Assembly (NCBI GenBank): GCA_020152595.1
Contig: JAIGNY010000327.1
Coordinates: 2,262,501-2,326,500 of the forward strand
Length of the DNA stretch: 64,000 nucleotides
Reading direction: 5' to 3'
From: Chiridota heheva
Lineage: Eukaryota > Echinodermata > Holothuroidea > Apodida > Chiridotidae
This document shows, piece after piece, positions 48,301 through 60,674 of the stretch. The translations under genes were made by a program, and so were the position numbers. The first letter of the stretch is position 1. Each line of letters opens with the position of its first letter. The notes beneath the pieces are model-generated. The model was not told the DNA's origin, did no database searches, and was given only the letters and a program-made list of their open reading frames with translations.

Positions 48301-51300
48301 ATGTCCTTAAATTTCATGATTTTTTCAAACTGGCAATAATTAGATTTTTAAGAGCGAATGAACAGATTTATTCAACCTTTAACCCGAGGAGGTGGTGGGG
48401 GAGGGGGGGGGGGGGGAGCACTTCCATACTAAAGTGGTCAAAATTTCTAGATTGAACTGCACTATGAGATATACTTTGGTTACTGCAGTATGACAGTTTA
48501 TGATTTTGATACTGCAGTATGAGAATAAGTGATTTTTGATACCTGCAGTATGAAAATCTGCAATTATTTTGAGACCTGCAGTATGAGAGATTGGAGTTTT
48601 GATACCTGCACAAAAAAATTATAAAAAAAGGCAACTGCTCCGGCGGCACATGTATATATACCTCACATATGGAAGTGCACCCCCCCCCCTTCCCCCTTCC
48701 CGCCCCCCGGGCCTTTAACTGAAAGTATTGTGAAAATGATGGGATTTCACAATCTTTGACAATGAAATCATCGTTGGCAAATGACAAGTTTAACTATTAT
48801 ATATTCATAAATCTGAGTGGGTGGAAGACGTAGATAAGAAAAGAAACAACTTTTCAGAGTTTGGAGATTGACTAAATACATTATCTTCCGTCTAACTTTG
48901 TTGGCGGAGGTTCCAAAACAAATGTACTTTCTTAACAAATATATGATAAATACTGGATAAATACTTACTTCAACAAAATCCAGCCTTCCGAGTCCACCCA
49001 GGAATATGGTTTGTTTTGGCTTAAGTATCAATGTTCGAGGACTGATGATAGAGCTAGGCATGACTTTATTCAGCTCTGCAAGCGTCAGGTGTGTGAAAAT
49101 CTGAAATTAAGTCAATGTAACTTGATTTGATTTGATTTTCTTCAAGCCCAGAAAATTGATTGCTTTCATTTCCTTTCAGGGCATGAATTCAATGTGCAGC
49201 ACATTCCATCGGAATATCTCCTGACATTATTCCGCAATAACAGGGTGATATGTTTTATTGGCCCTGAATTTTTCACAGAATAAGAAGATACTCATTGTAC
49301 CATACAAAGAACTATACAAAATTTAGATCACCTTCATGTTTTTATACTTCTGAGAATTTTCAATAGAGTAAAACTTTGATACAGATTATTTGAATCATGA
49401 AGTTTGAACAAATTTGAGCAAACTTTTCCTTGGTTTGGAGCACTAAGCCAATAATTGAAGGCATATTATTCTGGGAGTCTCTAAAATAATCAAAGACACT
49501 TTTAGTGCATGAGATGGTACCGACAACCTTCTGATACAAATTTCCAAATCAATCATAATTATTTCTAATGAATACTTAAATCAATTTTCAATGACATTAG
49601 TGCAACAATTAGACCTCTTATATTTCAAATTAATGTCCTAACTTTCCCTCTCAGTCTCTTGAATTAAACATGAATTGACATACACCCAAACATAAATGAA
49701 ATGTACACATAACTTAAAGGACCGTAAACTAAGGGCACAATTTTCTAGAGATTCTAAGACATTTAGCAATGCTTTTTGACCCACTGTTAGTGGAGGAGAG
49801 CTACAAAACTTTTCTACTATCAATACTCATACCAGAGGTTGCGTTATAATTTTTGTCTGGCATATTTGGTTACAACAAGCCCTTGACTTTCGACGTATTT
49901 TGTAAATTTGCTGACGTATGTACAGGGCACTGCATAATGTACAGGGCACTGCCCGCTAGTTAACACACACACAAACTTGTGTAGGCCTGCCTCGCCAAAG
50001 TACAAAACAATACAGGAGGAAAGTAGAATCCTAGCTAATGATATCATTGACAATTGACAGCCTGCATTCAAAACAACATCAGAACTTTCACATACAGTGT
50101 ACATGTATATACTGACTATATATACTAGCCTATATGTGTTTATGTAAAGTAGTCGTACGGACATGTTGAATCATTTGTCCTTTAGTCTTGTAGTTGTGTC
50201 ATTTTTTTTTTATTTCTGAGTAATTCAAAATCATTTTTGTGTGGAATGAAACTTTCAATCGCAGCAGAAAGGTAAGATTTTCATTTAAGTTAATGAAAAG
50301 CTCTGCCCTAAAATTTCACATGCAATATCTAAATTTTACAACACAGGTACAACATGTGTCGTAAAAAATTTCAGCTATAGCGGTAATATACGACAAATTT
50401 GTCATTACGCGAACGCTGATTCATACCCATTAGTTATCTAAGATTCATAAACAATAAAAGAGTACTACTTTAGCATGCAATTGCAGGTCAATGAATATTT
50501 GGAACATTCACCAAAAAGACCTCACTTTTGGGTCTAGTTCACCTTTAAGATAACCTACCAAAACGAAATACACAAACCTGTCTATCATGAACAACTCCTG
50601 GGGTATCATAAAACCAGTTGCTATATTTGTATTCTCTAGCATCAATGTTTATCCCTGTTCTCTCCTCTAAAGTCCTTGGTTTATTATTAATATGTGTGTG
50701 CTTTACTTCATTGGGATGGGAGACAAAGAACGGATCATTTCGTCGAGGAGAAAAAGGAATTCTCTCATCTTCTTCATCAAACTGAATGCCTGCATCTTCT
50801 GCTCTTATTCCTCTGAGTTCAGGAGGAATGTAGAGAAAGCTTTGTCCAATATCCCCTGTAGGAAAAGAGTCACTGTTTTATGATAGGAGGCACAGAAGTT
50901 TGAGGCAAAGTAGTGATAATAGATCTATAAATAAGTTGGTGCTTTAAAGGAGACACAAACCCACAGAATAATTTGGGTAAAAATGTAAGAAGATTCCAAA
51001 AATCAATACCGCTTCCCTTAAAAAATATATCAGTTTCCGATTTTATTCAAAGTTTGAGGCCCTATGGAGGTCGCCAAATTGTTCGATATATATTTTGAAA
51101 CTGCCGGTTTTCCGGTCTGGAAGTGACGTTTTAGAATCAGTTCCGGTTTCCTATTGCTGTAAAATATTTCAAGACAACACTGAACAATATCACGGAATGC
51201 TTTTTATGTAGCCCAAGGTAGGGATAGGGTTTCAAAATATATGTTGGCATCATAGTAGATACAAGAAATCTGTGGGTTTGTGTCTCATTATAAGCCTTAT

Positions 51301-54300
51301 TATAATCAATCATTCAAATTTCATTGAAATGATGTGACATCACAACAAGAACACCTACAAATTTCCTTGTGTGCTTATTTGTTTTATCCTTCACCAATGC
51401 TAGTTGAATTAAAGTAGTTGACAGTTAACAAGAGGTTTTTGAATCTCTATTATACCTTCAATCAAAACTTTCTCAAGAAAAAGCAATATGATGACTTTGA
51501 GCTGCCTTTCATACATCACAAAATTTTCCATAGAAAAAAGTCTTTAAAATTTGAAAAGCAATAACTTGAAAACTATGAGTGCTTTTGATGTAATTTAACA
51601 ACTATTCTGTTTGGAATTTAGTATTCTTTTTTGCAGGAAATAAAATCGCTACTTATCCATACACCTTTAAAGTCTATGAATATATAGATGCAACATTTAA
51701 AGCTCTGTTGCTTTACTTCTATTAAAACTCATGGAAATGGCAAAAACTTTTATTGGCCACCTTATAGGTTTATTTAATTTTATGGCTTTGATATGCTAAT
51801 TTGTGATGCATGATTAGGCAGACTGCTCTTTTTCCTTAAGTAACTTCTTTGTTTTCTAATCTTCCCCAAAAATTCTTTGAAAGAGGGCAGCTGGAGTTTT
51901 TGGACCTTCATTCGATCTTATCAATATCAGACACTATCATCAATTGATCAAATTTAAAGGAGACATAATGTCTCACATAATCCTTATTTCATATAATAGA
52001 GTTAGATATAACAAATCATCTCACTAAGTTTCATACCTCCAAAAAAAAAAAAAGTCCTAATAAAAATGTAATTATTGAAAACTTTAGTGCTACCACTATT
52101 GGAGCTGCTATTTTGATTTTAAAACATGCAGGAAATGATGTCATCAGCCCAGTTGGGATGCCTTGTATTTGTTTATAATCTATCTCAAGTTTTCTAACAG
52201 ATGAAAAATTGTTTTCCTTTTGTAATGATCAAGGACATATTTGTACACATGAAATTATCAAAACATGCTGTTAAAACTTTGCATCAAATCATTTGGGAAT
52301 CAAAACTTTAATACAATTTATATATAAAGTAATACATTATAATCCTTATGTCCCTGTTGGGGAAATTGGGTCATCATGCACAAGATTTTTTAACAAAATG
52401 GCAGCTGCCACTGTGCTAACTTCAAACATGAATAACTTGGGATAGGAATAAGATTTTGACTTGTTTTTTTTGGTAGTTGTTTCAGATTGTTATTAGACTA
52501 TATCTCATAGAAGGACAAAAAATGTGAGAATTACACAAATTTGGAGCTGTACTCCCAGTCCTATATCACAAGTTTTGTATCAAAAAATTATCAAACTATG
52601 GTCAGCTATAACTCAAAATTTTGAAATAAAAATTAAAATACATTTTCAATAAACCCGAAAAATTATAGTAATTTAAGTTACAGTATATGTTGCAATTACT
52701 AGTACCTTTAACATAGGATGTTTTATCCAAATTCACATCTCCAGACAGCTTCAATTTTTCTGCTTCCACTTTTCGTAATTTCTTTTCCGTTTTCAAACGA
52801 GCCTCTCTCTTTACCATTCTCTCATTCCGTGGGTCAAGAAGGGGAAACTTCAAAAGGTTCAGCGTGGTTCCTGGCCATCTTGACACTGTGGCTGGTTTGG
52901 TGACCCAAGCAGCCTTTCCTTGGATGAGGTCTGAGCATAGTAACTTGTTAAATAAGGATGACTTGCCAATGTTTGCTGTGCCTGTTTGAAATATTGCATG
53001 GAATCATCATTTGCCTCACATAAATATCTTTCAACTTTAAAAGTATTTTTATATACACTGTAGCTATGAAGGAATATGAATATTTGATACAGACAGTTTT
53101 TATTGAAATTTTGAAATATGATACTTAAGACAAGAATTGACATATCTTTAATTCAATACCCTCACAAAATTCTCAGTGTTAAAAGTATATTTTGAAAGTT
53201 AAACATAACAATTGATGGCTCCTGTTCCTTTGGTAATATAAGGCCTAAAAAAGTTGTTTGCTTGACCTTTTCCGCTGCCCCCAACTTATCGAAAAAATTT
53301 CAAAATCTCTAGCGCTTCGTAACGATGGCGTGGCAACCAATTTTGCATTGCCATATTACATATTAATACCCTACCTGTAGAAAACTGTTTTGGCAAACAC
53401 AAGCCACGTGATACAATTTGTTCGATCAAGTGATCGCTCTGTCCCCCGCGCTGCTCCATGTTTTTCAAACTTTTCAACGGACGATCTGATTTCAATCGAA
53501 GAAAAAAGATGTCGGTCATCAGCGTAATAATGGTCTTTATAGACCTAGAAAAAGTTGTGTTTTTGTGTCGAGTGATTGCTATAATTTCTTTATTTGCTTG
53601 TTGATAAAGAGGGTATTCTTTCAAAAGTCCTAATTAAGGAAAAATTTAAATAAAATAACACATTTTCCCCATCTGCCCCTCCCTTACAATTTTCCACAAG
53701 AGAGGGAAAGCAAACAATTTTTAAATAAATTTTTACTAGTAGGCCTAACTGTGAAATGCTCGAACTGCGTTTCTGACCCTGTAACTCTTCTGCCGTATTC
53801 TGGGATGGATGTCATATATCTGTTTACCTAATAGTCATAAGTTTTACTCTTCCAATTGTGTCTCTAGGTTTCATGCAAAAATGCCATTTGAAATATCATT
53901 TTATTATTTCTTACATATTTCTTTGTAAATATTCTAATAAATTTCCTACTTTGGATGGTTTTCAAAATGTTTTCAAGTTTATTCTAGAGGTTGAAACTTG
54001 GTTTGATGATTTAAAAATAATTGGTCAAGATTTCATACTTTACTAGCTTTACAGTTCTGTATGTTACAGTACATTTCATGATTTTTTATTTCATACATAC
54101 ATCGATTAAAAATAAATACACAAAAGAATTCACAAGCCATCTGACAAGATACAATTATTGTTTAGAATCTATCACAGCTGGTTAGACTTACCAAGAAGAT
54201 ATATATCTCCCTTTGATCCCCAGTTCTGGTGCATTTTAGAAATCAGATTCTCAATGTTATATCCGGATTTTGCGCTTATAAGTTCAACAAATGTCACCTG

Positions 54301-55704
54301 ACTTCTTGTACACACGCCTTCACTAATGCATGTTTCTAAGAGCTGATCTTTAATGCATTTTTCATAATCTTTGGAGTCTTTTGGAATGACATCAAACTTG
54401 TTGCCTACAATGCCAATTTTTTTCCTGTTACCAATTAAATTCTTCAAATTTGGTATTATGCTACATGGAAAATCAAGTAAGTCAACCATAATCAATAGAA
54501 AAGCTTTCTTTGGATATATAACTGAAATAATTTTTGCATAGTCATCTGCATTGACACTGATTTCATGTGGGCTTTTGAAGTGTTCAAACTGCCAACACCG
54601 TTCACAGATTACATCTTTCAATTGATTCAATTCAAACAGGGGCTTAAACTTTGCACTTGGTAGAAAGCCTGGAACAAAAGTGTCTTGACAATGAAGATAA
54701 GCACCACATCCTGAGCAAGGTACATTACTTGCTGGGTAATCTGGATCAGATGTTTCATACACTCTTCCTGCTTTGGGTCTTTGATCTAATTCTAAATTCT
54801 TCCATGTGCGATGTATTCTAGTCTTCTTTTGCTGACTTTCCCTCCCAGATTTCCTCCGACTTGTTTCAGAATGCTCCGAGAGAGAAACAGAACTTTCTGG
54901 AAAATGTTCCCATTCTTCAGTGAATGGATTTTCTTGAGGTATTTCTGCCAATTTGTTTGATGTATTCAAAGTCATAGAATGATTTAATTTATCATGTTCA
55001 GTTATTGTTTGTTTATGACTTTTCTTCTGTAAATATTGCTTAAGGATTTGTCCTTCTGAGAGGCTTGTATCTCCAAAATATGGATATCTTTTTGCCTCTT
55101 TCTCTTTTATTTCAATAACATGATTTGGGATTGAATGTTCAATTTCATTCTTAATCATTTCCTTATGTCTATCAAAGCTGCCAGAAAATGGCTTTAGTGA
55201 GGAAAAGTACTGGTTATCAAATTCATTCAAGTCTTTAGAATCCTCAAAATCATCATCATCAGAAAATTCTGACCTATTGCTTGATGGGAATTCACTTTCA
55301 TCATTAAATGCAGAACTAAAATACTGTGCATCAAATAGATTAACCCTGTTACCATCAAAGCTGTCATCTCTTGTAATGTTCAGTGAATCTATTGACTTGT
55401 TTTGGAGGGACTTGTTTTTGTGGCATGTTGTCAAATCATAACTTGAAAGCTTGTCCTGTTGTGGGCTGCCAAGATCTGCCTGCAACACATTGCTACGATT
55501 ACCTCGATAAAGTTTTCTTTTTCTCAAATAACTCCCAAAGTTGGTACCTTTATTGGATCTTAAGGTTTTACAACATGTCGAAAACAAATCTCTGTGAAAA
55601 CAAAATCCAAACTGGTACCTAAAATTAAATGCATTTCTCTTCCTTCCTTCAGACCTTACTGGCGCTACAAAAACCCTGTAAAGGCCAGGATTTATTCTCT
55701 GCAT
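39185..55704 (-). CDS. NOA1: NOA1-like mitochondrial circularly permuted GTPase, 7 exons, one frameshift
   Basis: Joined exons on the minus strand: 55704-54192, 52981-52706, 50855-50578, 49100-48969, 46407-46291, 44602-44486, 39369-39185. All six introns are GT-AG and phases match, except for one missing base in exon 6. Restoring one base would give about 872 residues; human NOA1 is about 700, and the excess lies in the N-terminal third. Seen: an Arg-rich, nearly acid-free N-terminus (probable mitochondrial presequence), CxxC...CxxC zinc-finger cysteines (C330, C333, C367, C370), then G4 NKFD (435-438), G5 SAKSG (478-482), G1 GTANIGKSS (505-513), G2 PGTT (541-544) and G3 DTPG (680-683). This permuted order defines the YqeH/NOA1 family. 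Known for the family: GTPases acting in mitochondrial ribosome assembly and translation. An in-frame TAA seven codons before the ATG supports this start. Confidence 0.93.
39600..39995 (+). mobile_element. LINE 3'-end relic in NOA1 intron 6
   Basis: Translation with frame changes gives LRHLGQVMR, KVEGTSK, RWMTKAHMAG and RLRGHAYDVDKS-like pieces, the C-terminal signature of endonuclease/reverse-transcriptase LINEs (LGHVMR...GKIEGKRSRGRQ...). Too decayed to assign a clade; antisense to NOA1. Confidence 0.5.
40586..42060 (+). repeat. 78-bp minisatellite, 18.9 copies, in NOA1 intron 6
   Basis: The unit begins gggtcatgaacaccataatg and ends ggccccatcccctcctca. One unit (41,44x-41,52x) is 76 bp. 78 is a multiple of 3, so long frames stay open on both strands: plus GHEHHNDKCDKW...SPPRRAPSPPQ, minus RGWGPSWGRDCCPFVTLVIM.... 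Most differences between units are C/T or G/A changes, many at the CpGs of cccacgacggg. It ends abruptly within a unit at 42,060. Lying wholly in an intron with no start/splice support, it is probably non-coding. Confidence 0.97.
42958..43085. mobile_element. 128-bp near-palindromic MITE in NOA1 intron 6
   Basis: tgcaagcccattgttgagta...accg at the left mirrors cggttattaccaacaatggg catgca at the right; a second inner pair is gcccaaataatttgaa/ttcaaaatatttgggc. The whole element can fold into one hairpin. Confidence 0.75.
44198..44335. mobile_element. Foldback MITE in NOA1 intron 6
   Basis: cccggttattgac at the left and gaataaccggaca at the right, plus inner actgtccg...cggacagt and ccattggtca/cagccaatcag pairs. 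It shares ttgagtaata(a/t)ccg with the 42,958 element, so the two may be related. Confidence 0.6.
44486..44602 (-). CDS. NOA1: NOA1 exon 6, with an apparent 1-base deletion
   Basis: After acceptor aaccttcag the exon reads VPIGGKSE and then TGA. One frame over it reads RMKTFPKLEPKYFEFEG and on to LLSSIG. The family motif here is VP(M/I)GGKERM, so a single base appears to be missing in the AAG(G)AG stretch near 44,585. The exon is 117 bases, whereas 118 are needed to join phase-0 exon 5 to exon 7, which starts by completing a Gly codon and continues WAAIT. A rarer alternative is use of an acceptor just before CGAATG, which keeps frame but drops VPIGGKE. Confidence 0.85.
46291..46407 (-). CDS. 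NOA1: NOA1 exon 5
   Basis: 39 whole codons beginning GTVAIYFTIFASHQVPVRVT and ending KKNAGERHFR. It corresponds to the NOA1 C-terminal region in which human NOA1 has a similar VVASNILPVHITSLD segment (recalled from the family, not aligned here). Acceptor tttctttcag, donor gtaatt, phase 0 at both ends. Confidence 0.9.
46590..46680 (+). repeat. Retroelement 3'-end relic with (AAT)n in NOA1 intron 4
   Basis: (taa)n followed by gatttatatagcgctttttg and ctcaagatgcttcaag. The TTTATATAGCGCTTT word next to a trinucleotide run is a common 3' end of animal LINE/SINE families (known); nothing longer remains. Confidence 0.45.
46797..47467. mobile_element. ~670-bp MITE in NOA1 intron 4
   Basis: ataggtgtcacca near 46,801 and tggtgacgcctat ending 47,466 are inverted repeats (one mismatch). 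CTCAT lies next to both ends (46,795 region and 47,468 region), a possible target-site duplication. No transposase. Confidence 0.6.
48376..48719. mobile_element. MITE with G-rich inverted ends in NOA1 intron 4
   Basis: CCTTTAAC at 48,376-48,383 and 48,712-48,719 is a direct repeat (7-8 bp target-site duplication, hAT-like). The ends are inverted repeats: left cccgaggaggtggtggggga then a run of G; right, as reverse complement, cccggggggcgggaaggggg then a run of G; both are followed by cacttccata. The interior has four or five tandem tgatacctgcagtatgaga units. Confidence 0.75.
48969..49100 (-). CDS. NOA1: NOA1 exon 4
   Basis: 44 whole codons, from IFTHLTLAELNKVMPS to LGGLGRLDFVE. The LxPKQTIFLGGLGRLD segment is the conserved block that follows the G domain in NOA1/YqeH. 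Acceptor ttaatttcag, donor gtaagt, phase 0 at both ends. Confidence 0.92.
50578..50855 (-). CDS. NOA1: NOA1 exon 3: G3 motif DTPG
   Basis: Acceptor cctacag, then sequence reading GDIGQSFLYIPPELRG, an acidic stretch FDEEDERIPFSP, and NWFYDTPGVVHDRQ. DTPG is the G3 (Walker B-like) motif that coordinates the catalytic Mg2+. It ends in phase 0 with a gtttgtg donor. Confidence 0.92.
50944..51293. mobile_element. TTAA-AGGAGACAC MITE in NOA1 intron 2
   Basis: ttaaaggagacacaaaccca at the left against tctgtgggtttgtgtctcat at the right (inverted repeats; cacaaacccacaga shared exactly). TTAA is intact at the left, decayed to TTATAA at the right. The interior is otherwise unique in the window. Confidence 0.75.
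51957..52560 (-). repeat. Dispersed repeat in NOA1 intron 2
   Basis: Begins tttaaaggagacataatgtc and continues through sequence that is the reverse complement of 31,735-32,180. The aaaatggcagctgcc...aacttgggata part also matches 19,050-19,110. Confidence 0.65.
52706..52981 (-). CDS. NOA1: NOA1 exon 2: P-loop (G1) and G2
   Basis: Acceptor caaacag on the minus strand, then two bases completing Gly505. The exon reads GTANIGKSSLFN (P-loop), then KPATVSRWPGTTLNLLKFPL holding the G2-type PGTT, and then a Lys/Glu-rich helix (RLKTEKKLRKVEAEKLKL). It ends in phase 1 before a gtacta donor. The boundaries join exon 1 to exon 3 in frame. Confidence 0.93.
53250..53700. other. Unassigned ORF region in NOA1 intron 1
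   Basis: A 112-residue minus-strand frame (53,286-53,624) has no recognised domain, and its start is not preceded by convincing signals. Local CpGs (cgcttcgtaacgatggcgtgg) are denser than in the surrounding intron. It could be an alternative 5' exon or simply repeat sequence. Confidence 0.2.
53850..54050 (+). pseudogene. Possible LINE C-terminal remnant in NOA1 intron 1
   Basis: The frame reads IISYIFLCKYSNKFPTLDGF and then FKFILEVETWF, resembling the last residues of Tx1/L1-like LINE ORFs (pattern I-L-x-AK-x-YIY-x-CK...F...E). It is short and antisense to NOA1. A similar decayed tail follows the LINE at 61.4-63.2 kb. Confidence 0.35.
54192..55704 (-). CDS. NOA1: NOA1 exon 1: presequence, N-terminal extension, zinc finger, G4 and G5
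   Basis: Encodes residues 1-504 plus the first base of codon 505. It starts MQRINPGLYR and is followed by Arg/Lys-rich sequence typical of a mitochondrial targeting peptide. Residues 100-320 are low-complexity and charged, with a duplicated motif, FDAQYFSS (124-131) and FDNQYFSS (162-169). Cysteines at 330/333 and 367/370 form the treble-clef-like zinc site known in YqeH proteins. NKFD at 435-438 and SAKSG at 478-482 are the guanine-recognition motifs, placed before the P-loop as expected for circular permutation. The donor is gtaagt, immediately after IYLLG. Confidence 0.93.
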
Positions 55705-56110
55705 CTTTTCCAGAAAGGTTTAAACACTTTCAGCAAACCAATAAGCAACAAATACTTGCATCAGGCCAGAGGACCTCCGTGGCGGTGTAGTTTACTGGTG
55801 GCTCTCCAACCACTGCTCCACAACTAACTTAAATTAAAACCAACCATGAGCATCTTAAACATGAATAAATACTCCGATGAAGGTCTGTTGGAACGTTATA
55901 AACCTTGATAAACCAACCAACACATGCATATGTTGCTTCTTTCTACGTCCTAACTTTACCTAGACCTAACGTTACGACCAACTAATGTCCTCAAGTCGTT
56001 TAAGCACAATAGCCTAACGACGTGTTTTTGTTCGGCCTAAATGTGGAAAGTCTCTAGTGCACTGACTAACGACGTTAGTACTGTGTAACGTTAGGCCGTT
56101 AACTTGAAAA
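55705..56110 (-). promoter_or_regulatory. NOA1 5' flank, probable promoter and 5' UTR
   Basis: Position-based call. The NOA1 start codon at 55,704 is preceded by an in-frame TAA, so translation does not extend upstream. An inverted CCAAT box (CCAAT on the plus strand near 55,738) lies only about 35 bp from the ATG. The 55,950-56,100 stretch has more CpG dinucleotides (ACGTTACG, CGACGTG types) than most of the window, as invertebrate promoters often do. No TATA box is evident and no transcription start can be placed. Confidence 0.3.
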
Positions 56111-57075
56111 GTTGTGTCCACTCCGTATCAAATCTGATGACATTCATTTGTCTTCAGACAAATGTGTTACACTCCTCAGAAAAGTTTCACATAGGCCCCC
56201 TAGCCTAATTGATATTTCCTTGCACACAAATCTTATTTCAATCTCAGGCCTGCAGTTTCTCAGATTTTCCCCATGTCGTCTGCTATGCGGTGGTACTACA
56301 GTATTTGACAAGGCATCGGTAGTCCTCCTAAACAAAGATACACATTCACAAACCTCATTTTGAAAAAAATTGATATTTCTGTAGCTACGTTATTCCCTAA
56401 AAACGCAATAGACTTGTTTCATACAAAATATGCATTGATGTGGTGATGCTCCCAAGATACATATAACTTTAGATATTTCAGATTGTTTTGTTTTGTGTGT
56501 GTGTGTAGGGGGAAGGAGGAGAGGGGGCTAAACATTGCTTAATCCCCAACTTTTTCGCTGAATTTAGATAAATTCCATCCGCCTCCTTCAGTTAAATCTA
56601 TACCCCACATTTATTTTCAAAACTTCAAAACAATGCTTTTTTTTTTGTCAAAAAAAAAATCATAAGAACGTCATCTCGATAGTAGTATGCATGTTTACGC
56701 AAAAATATTAAAAAGCATTATTATTAAAAATTCAATCAAGATAGATTATATTGATAAACTATATATACAAGCTTTTTAACTTGAGGAGGAACTGAGTCTA
56801 TTCTTTTTATTAAATATATTTAGTTTATTATTTTTCATTAAAAAAATCAACTTTCATTAAATAAGATAGACGTTTGATAAAGCAATTAAAGGTCGGATGC
56901 TGATTATTCTATTTACAACTGAAAATATAATATGTGTCATGAAAGATTATACAATTTCTGTATGAATCAAACTTATCAATAATGCCAAAATAAATAACAT
57001 AGGCCTAGTAATTATTAATTAAACCATGGAGCTATTAACTAAAATATCAGCTAATAGCTCCGCTTAAACCATCAT
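56111..57075. other. No gene seen upstream of NOA1
   Basis: ORFs on both strands at 56,112-56,363 lack domains. 56,490-56,510 has a short (gt)n. The rest is AT-rich. Confidence 0.4.
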
Positions 57076-57079
57076 ACAG

Positions 57080-58160
57080 ACTCAAAGCAATGATCAAATC
57101 GGACCAAAAAGAATTAAACAAAAGGATAGGTCCAGAATTAAATAGTCTTTTAGAATTTCAAAATCAGAAGTACAAAAAGTACAAAAAGAGGGATTACGTA
57201 TTTTTATTTTATACACATAAACATTTGTACTTATGAGACGATGAAGAAATTTGAATTGAAAGTATTTAATTGTATAAAGTCCATTACAGCAGTTGTACCA
57301 TTTTTGTAAATGTTTGACCACATAAATATTTTCGTTAGGAAATAATTTTGCCACTTAACATGAACCACTGGGTTAAGAACAATCTTGTCAAAATAAAGAT
57401 TTAAGGTTGTGAATACTATTGTTGATTTATCTACAGAATATAAATCTAGACTTTTAAAAGAAGAGGTTCTTGACTTGTAATCATATCAAAATTAAGGTAA
57501 AAAAGGGATGCAACCAGTCTCTAGGAATTTCGTGAATGATGCCATAATAAATGGTAAAGCTAGAATACAGTAAATATCAAATTTTGCACAAAAATGACCA
57601 TAAGGGAGGAAATTACCATTTAGATGTAACAAATCCATCACTAATACAATTACGGTGAAAGAAGTTTGATAAAAACAGTGGTTTAAGATCAACACGAATA
57701 TGGTTATTGTTCCATAGAATCTCACTTAGTGAACACTTTACATGATGATATAGTTAGGATTGGTCCAGCAACACATATATTTGTATTGTATTAGATTGAA
57801 TAAAAACATTCTCAACAATAACATCATTAGGATTATAACTATACTGGAAAATAAAGATTTTCCAATTTTCTTTAAGTAAATATTTATAAAAAGGTCCAAG
57901 ATTAAATTTTAGCTTGGCAATAACGTTTAACCCAACCAATTTTAATAGAATTTAAAAAAAGAGATTCTGTATGAACCATATTTAGACCACCATTTTCAAT
58001 ATTATTAATTCAAACACGACGCTTAATTTTATCCGCTTTACCATTCCAAATAAAATCATATAACGCGCCATCAACTTCACAATAAAACTTCTTTGGAGGA
58101 TTAAGCAAAACAAAGGCTACACTATACTAGTTGTGAAAGAGCTAAATTTTGAATGATGGT
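57080..58160 (-). mobile_element. Tx1/L1-like LINE relic, C-terminal half
   Basis: With frame changes and stops, the minus strand reads (5' to 3') ARYMILFGMVKRIK, GLNVIAKLKFNLGPFYKYLL, then (57,094-57,354) YFQFKFLHRLISTNVYVYKI followed by RNPSFCTFC, the zinc-knuckle (zf-RVT-like) end of a LINE ORF2. The same module, also with CTFC, occurs at 62,958-63,149 on the plus strand. There is no reverse transcriptase part. Confidence 0.65.
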
Positions 58161-58365
58161 ATTTTTACCCAAGGGTGTAGGGTTCCTTTGGGACCAAATA
58201 CGTAGGTTAGACCTCCCCCCCCCCTCACCCCCTACACCCCCCCCCCCTTTCTTTCTTCTTTTAGTTTCGCCACTGACCAGAGGATGCTCTATTTACTACC
58301 TTTCCATAGCATTCTCGACTTGTTCTCATCTTGTATTTTCCTGCGAAATTGTCTCCTGTCTCTCT

Positions 58366-60105
<1,740 letters not shown>

Positions 60106-60106
60106 G

Positions 60107-60428
<322 letters not shown>

Positions 60429-60488
60429 GGAAGATTAATTGATGTGTTGAATTTGTATTAGATATTCAATATATATATATTTTTTTTC

Positions 60489-60672
60489 AGGCAAGGCCCA
60501 AACACTCAACACAGCTTTGACGTGGTCACCTGAAGGGCGTAGAAAGAGAAGCAGACCCAAAACTACCTAGAAAGAGAGAGTATATACATGATGGAGGACA
60601 TGAGAAGAAACACGGGGTACGACAGCCATGGGAGAATGGAAAAGCTCGGTGGATATGCCTATGTGCCACTAC
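60489..60672 (+). pseudogene. LINE ORF 3'-end remnant
   Basis: Translation: GKAQTLNTALTWSPEGRRKR followed by SRPKTTW, a stop, then RRNTGYDSHGRMEKLGGYA. This matches the common C-terminal pattern ALTWTPEGKRKRGRPKTTWRR...RW..LV of animal LINE/reverse transcriptase proteins (known pattern). The ATG-initiated ORF 60,588-61,010 is only the tail of it plus a gggggcac-rich repeat. Confidence 0.6.
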
Positions 60673-60674
60673 GC

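Noticed and set aside
55383-55827. Plus-strand ORFs opposite NOA1 exon 1
   Set aside because: Shadows of the NOA1 coding frame; no splice or domain support.
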